Shown piece by piece: positions 7,786-10,198 of a stretch of DNA of 10,198 nucleotides (the stretch's first letter is position 1; every line of letters begins with the position of its first letter). The notes below the pieces were generated by a model, which saw nothing but the letters and a program-made list of their open reading frames with translations, was not told where the DNA came from and made no database searches. The stretch spans positions 1 to 10,198 of the forward strand of contig JAVBPB010000068.1 of the NCBI GenBank assembly GCA_031549965.1, read 5' to 3'. The stretch is from JAVBPB01 sp031549965 (GTDB lineage Bacteria > Bacillota > Clostridia > Lachnospirales > Lachnospiraceae). The position numbers and the translations under genes are program-made.

Positions 7786-7814
7786 ATAATAACACATATT
7801 GCAAATAAAATCAA
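7786..7814 (-). promoter_or_regulatory. Candidate SigA-type promoter upstream of fliM
   Basis: In the fliL-fliM gap the minus strand holds TTGATT (7809-7814) and TATTAT (7786-7791) separated by 17 nt. A TGT directly before the -10 makes an extended -10 element. This gives 4/6 and 5/6 matches to the housekeeping consensus at ideal spacing. It lies about 42 nt upstream of the fliM start. The region is very AT-rich, so chance matches are easy; no SigD-type (TAAA / GCCGATAT) element is seen. Confidence 0.4.
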
Positions 7815-7820
7815 AAAAAA

Positions 7821-8342
7821 TTATTGAAAATTTGCAGATCCAAAAACAACTTCTATAATAAAGTCATCAGACTCGTATTTTTCTTTTAATTTTTGAAGAA
7901 TTTCATCTTCTATTGGTGAAAGATCTGCTTTTGCTTCCTCAAAAGTGTACTTTGATACAACATCTCTTACAATACTTTTAACCCATGGCGTTGTTTCTTC
8001 TAATTTAGGGTGTAGTGCTTTGTAACTCTTACTTGTATTATTTATTGTAAGAGAAACTGATATAACACCAAATCTGTCTTTATTATCATTTTGAGTCTTT
8101 TTAAGATTAACTGTTATATCTCCCTCAATAGCAAACATTTCCCTATTTTCAATAGGTACCTCTAAAGCTACTTCTTCCTCATCTGGTGACTCTAACTCTA
8201 AATCAATTACAGACGCCACCTGTTTTATCAAATTATTAGTTTTGTTAGAAGTAGGAACTACCACAAATACTATCATCGCAGATAAAACAACATTGATTAA
8301 GGCCAATGCTAAAATAACAATTGTTAATATGTTTTTTTTCAT
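7821..8342 (-). CDS. fliL: FliL, flagellar basal body-associated stator protein
   Basis: FliL is a bitopic membrane protein that surrounds the stator and supports torque at high load. The 173-aa product starts with a short basic stretch and one transmembrane helix (about 7-29). An acidic linker (48-65) leads to the extracytoplasmic FliL domain (about 68-172). Typical family features are the D-I-T-V-N-L strand, the V-S-L-T-I strand, and the final F-x-E-V-V-F-G-type strand. FliL sequences diverge widely, so position between motB and fliM supports the call. The ATG at 8342 has an AGGGAGAG ribosome binding site (8348-8355) and lies 27 nt after motB. Codons 2-4 contain an A8 run. It is followed by the 76-bp gap before fliM. 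Confidence 0.93.
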   Translation of the reverse strand: MKKNILTIVILALALINVVLSAMIVFVVVPTSNKTNNLIKQVASVIDLELESPDEEEVALEVPIENREMFAIEGDITVNLKKTQNDNKDRFGVISVSLTINNTSKSYKALHPKLEETTPWVKSIVRDVVSKYTFEEAKADLSPIEDEILQKLKEKYESDDFIIEVVFGSANFQ

Positions 8343-8369
8343 TTTTTCTCTCCCTAACTTTTATAATCT

Positions 8370-9152
8370 TTATGGTTTATATATTCTAAATTCTACTCTT
8401 CTATTCTTAGCTCTGTTAGATTCTGTATCGTTAGATACAATAGGTTCATACTCACCTCTGCCTGAGGACTTTAGAGTAACCGGATTTAAATTCTTTACCT
8501 GAATTAAATATTCTTGAACAACAGCTGCCCTGTCAATAGAAAGTCTTAAATTATTTTTATATATTCCATTACTAATTGGAAGTGAATCAGTATGCCCTTC
8601 TACTTCAATTAAGAAAGAATCATATCGTTTTAAAATATCACCAATTTTATCAATGATAGGTATAGCCCCTTGCTTAATTTCTGCCTTTCCAGAGTCAAAC
8701 AATACACCACCACTCATAGACAAATTTACATAGTTTGAAGTATATGAAACATTTAAATAATCTTCCAATTTATATTTTTCGATTTTTTGACTTAATTCTT
8801 CTGCTAACATTTTATAAAATTCTTCATTTTTCTTAGTAATTTGTGCTAATATATCTTGTTCTTCAGCCTCTATAGGAATTCCTGCATTAGTAAAGTAATC
8901 ATCCAATTCACTTAATTGGCTAACACCACTAGATACTAATTCCCCTTCTCCCACAGCAGAACCACCCTTTTCAAATATACTAAAATTATTATTGAAAGAA
9001 GCAACTACCTGTTCATATTTAGCTACATCTACGGATGACATGGAAAAAAGTAAAACAAAAAAACATAAAAGTAAGTTCATTAGGTCGCTAAATGTAGCCA
9101 TCCACGCTGGCGTTCCAGGAGGTGCCTCATCTTCCTTTTTTCTTTTAGCCAT
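8370..9152 (-). CDS. motB: MotB/PomB-type stator protein with OmpA peptidoglycan-binding domain
   Basis: MotB anchors the stator to peptidoglycan and carries the ion-binding aspartate. The 260-aa product has a basic N-terminus, then PPGTPAW (11-17) and a single transmembrane helix at about 20-38 with the essential ion-carrying aspartate at D23 (ATFSDLMNLLLCFFVLLFS). A plug/linker region with an amphipathic stretch follows (about 42-60), then an OmpA-like domain (about 150-258) with the peptidoglycan-binding GHTD at 186-189, R203/R208 and N246-R-A-K-N-R-R-V. The helix matches Vibrio PomB closely, including a cysteine 7 residues after the aspartate, more than it does H+-type MotB, hinting at sodium drive (inference). 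The start overlaps the end of motA by 8 nt and has a GGGAGGGG ribosome binding site inside motA, so the two stator subunits are translationally coupled. Confidence 0.96.
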   Translation of the reverse strand: MAKRKKEDEAPPGTPAWMATFSDLMNLLLCFFVLLFSMSSVDVAKYEQVVASFNNNFSIFEKGGSAVGEGELVSSGVSQLSELDDYFTNAGIPIEAEEQDILAQITKKNEEFYKMLAEELSQKIEKYKLEDYLNVSYTSNYVNLSMSGGVLFDSGKAEIKQGAIPIIDKIGDILKRYDSFLIEVEGHTDSLPISNGIYKNNLRLSIDRAAVVQEYLIQVKNLNPVTLKSSGRGEYEPIVSNDTESNRAKNRRVEFRIYKP

Positions 9153-9951
9153 CTAAATCCCCTCCCTCACTACCTTCTGTAAGAACTTTTCTTTCAACTG
9201 GAGATAAGAATGATTTTAATTTTTCTTCAATAACACGTGGATTTTCTCCTGCCTGTATTGATAATATTCCTTCTATCATAATCTCTTTTAACATATATTC
9301 TGTTGCACTATTAGCCTTTAATTTATTTGCTACTGGAGCACATATCCAATTGGCTAAAACTGAACCATAAAAAGTAGTTATTAAGGCTACTGCCATCTGA
9401 GGTCCAATGGAAGATGGATCACTCATATTTTTAAGCATATTTACAAGTCCAATAAGTGTACCAATCATACCCCAAGCAGGACCCATTGCACCAAGCTGAT
9501 CCCAAAAACCTGCTGTCTTTTTATGCCTTTCACCTATACAAGTTAATTCTGTTTCTAATATTCCTCTAACCAGCTCAGGATCTGTACCATCTACTATTAA
9601 TAATATTCCTTTTTTTAAAAAATCATCATCAACATTTCCTGCTGCTTCTTCCAATGCTAGCAATCCTTCTTTTCTAGCAACATTTGACAAATCAATTATA
9701 GTTTTAATTGTTTGTCCTTCACTGGCAGGCATAACCTTTAAAATTAATTTAAAACTTCCTAAATTATTTAAATAATCCTTTGGACTTTTAGACATTGCAA
9801 GCATAATCATAAAAGAACCACCAAAAGTGATAAAAATGGAAACAAGGTCGTAAAAATTACCAACTGCCGAAACACCTTGAGTACCTGTTATCATTCCAAG
9901 TATCATCATTGCAAAGCAAAGTATTAAACCTATAACGGATGCTATATCCAA
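9145..9951 (-). CDS. motA: MotA/PomA-type stator channel protein
   Basis: MotA forms the ring that rotates around MotB and pushes on FliG. From the chosen start the product is 268 aa. It has transmembrane helices at about 3-22, 33-53, 155-175 and 188-207, and a cytoplasmic loop between helices 2 and 3 carrying the ARKEGLLALEE element (92-102), which holds the charged residues that contact FliG. Helices 3-4 carry P158, T165 and the T192-T193 pair, all in PomA-like contexts (MGMIGTL-type, VAL-TT-YG). The start is uncertain. GTG at 9960 would have an SD only 3 nt away, whereas TTG at 9951 has AGGTGG 5 nt upstream and gives the MDIAS-type beginning usual for this family; I favour TTG. The gene follows flbD across a spacer containing a long hairpin. 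Confidence 0.95.
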   Translation of the reverse strand: MDIASVIGLILCFAMMILGMITGTQGVSAVGNFYDLVSIFITFGGSFMIMLAMSKSPKDYLNNLGSFKLILKVMPASEGQTIKTIIDLSNVARKEGLLALEEAAGNVDDDFLKKGILLIVDGTDPELVRGILETELTCIGERHKKTAGFWDQLGAMGPAWGMIGTLIGLVNMLKNMSDPSSIGPQMAVALITTFYGSVLANWICAPVANKLKANSATEYMLKEIMIEGILSIQAGENPRVIEEKLKSFLSPVERKVLTEGSEGGDLDG

Positions 9952-9956
9952 AATTG

Positions 9957-9962
9957 CCACCT
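9957..9962 (-). promoter_or_regulatory. Probable motA ribosome binding site
   Basis: The minus strand reads AGGTGG, 5 nt before the TTG at 9951. Using it makes MotA begin with MDIAS, as PomA-type proteins commonly do. The competing reading uses AAGG (9964-9967) only 3 nt before a GTG at 9960, which is closer than ribosomes normally prefer. Confidence 0.55.
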
Positions 9963-9987
9963 ACCTTAATCAATATTGTATAAACGC

Positions 9988-10052
9988 TACTACTTAGCTA
10001 TGTTTATATAATCCATTTAATTCCAATGATATATAAACATAGTTAAGTAGTA
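9988..10052 (-). repeat. 23-bp inverted repeat (long hairpin) upstream of motA
   Basis: Arms 9988-10010 and 10030-10052 pair over 23 positions with one mismatch (9997 against 10043), around a 19-nt loop. The stem is too long to be chance even in AT-rich DNA. It ends about 36 nt before the motA start, in the flbD-motA spacer. The odd position is a G-U wobble if the plus strand is transcribed but a C-A mismatch in the operon mRNA. No U-tract follows on either side, so it is not a standard intrinsic terminator. It may be an mRNA processing or stability element, a protein-binding site, or a small dispersed palindromic element (inference). Confidence 0.85.
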
Positions 10053-10071
10053 ACACATATAAATAAAATAT

Positions 10072-10198
10072 TTATTTTTTTAAATCTGTATAAAGTTTTA
10101 GATCGCTTAAAAATAATTCTTTTTTATATGATATAACTAAATTTACAACTTCTTGTCTACTTTCCTTTACAATTATTTTTTTACCCGTTGTTAAAACA
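10072..10198 (-). CDS. flbD: FlbD family flagellar protein, C-terminal part (5' end beyond right edge)
   Basis: FlbD is a small (about 60-70 aa) protein of unclear function, usually encoded immediately upstream of motA in Firmicute flagellar operons. Only the last 41 codons are visible, open to the right edge. The piece begins VLTTGKKIIVKES (1-13), matching the second half of FlbD, where a hydrophobic strand leads into T-T-G-K-K and V-x-E-S, followed by a helix (R14-K26) and a short charged tail. It ends with TAA at 10072-10074. Identification rests on this motif plus position. The family is too short for a functional inference. It ends roughly 120 nt before motA, an unusually wide gap for this cluster. 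Confidence 0.8.
   Translation of the reverse strand, partial: VLTTGKKIIVKESRQEVVNLVISYKKELFLSDLKLYTDLKK

Noticed and set aside
7801..7835. Possible terminator after fliL (T8 run with GCAAAT/ATTTGC arms)
   Set aside because: Arms are only 6 bp with a 23-nt loop, the stem is AT-rich and the T-run lies inside the loop rather than after the stem.
8242..8502. Plus-strand 86-codon reading frame spanning fliL and motB
   Set aside because: It is antisense to two real genes with intact conserved domains, and no independent signal supports it.
9988..10052. Invertible flagellar switch such as that upstream of flgB in Clostridioides difficile
   Set aside because: The segment between the arms is only 19 bp and has no promoter. 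The known switch inverts about 150 bp between 21-bp repeats.
9952..10071. c-di-GMP riboswitch or SigD promoter upstream of motA
   Set aside because: The spacer is too short for a GEMM riboswitch and shows no TAAA/GCCGATAT-type element.
10061..10077. AT-only inverted repeat AAATAAA/TTTATTT at the end of flbD
   Set aside because: It has no G-C pairs and such palindromes are expected by chance in this AT-rich spacer.

Overview
The window is one continuous run of flagellar genes, all on the minus strand, from a low-GC Firmicute, most likely a motile member of the Clostridia (Lachnospiraceae or a close relative). The evidence is the AT-rich sequence, strong AGGAGG-type ribosome binding sites, a FliY-type switch protein in place of a short FliN, and the gene order flbD-motA-motB-fliL-fliM-fliY-cheY-fliO-fliP-fliQ-fliR-flhB-flhA, which is the conserved fla/che core of this group. 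The family-level assignment is inference. No rRNA or other phylogenetic marker is present.

Transcription runs from the right edge to the left edge. Region 10072-10198 holds the last 41 codons of flbD, cut by the right edge. A roughly 120-bp spacer follows, containing a 23-bp inverted repeat just upstream of motA. Region 8370-9951 encodes the stator (motA and motB, overlapping by 8 bp). Region 7821-8342 is the stator-associated fliL. A 76-bp AT-rich gap with a possible internal promoter then precedes the switch/chemotaxis block: fliM (6767-7744), fliY (5576-6760) and cheY (5180-5542). Next come the export-gate genes fliO, fliP, fliQ, fliR, flhB and flhA (1-5177). flhA is cut by the left edge about 100 codons before its expected end.

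The genes form a functional series. The MotA/MotB ion channel drives rotation against the FliM/FliY rotor switch, and FliL supports the stator. CheY~P binds the N-terminal peptides of FliM and FliY to bias rotation. FliY carries two intact CheC-type phosphatase motifs that would remove CheY~P at the motor. FliO/P/Q/R, FlhB and FlhA build the flagellar type III export gate. Most junctions are tight (an 8-bp overlap to 33-bp gaps), with ribosome binding sites often on the previous stop codon, indicating one translationally coupled polycistronic unit. The two larger gaps (flbD-motA and fliL-fliM) hold the only regulatory-looking DNA.

I see no mobile elements, tRNAs, CRISPR arrays or intrinsic terminators, and no evidence of a previously undescribed system. 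The points worth a second look are the motA-proximal hairpin, the Pom-like (possibly sodium-driven) stator, the Met/Gln repeat linker in FliY, and the internal promoter and SD hairpin at fliM.
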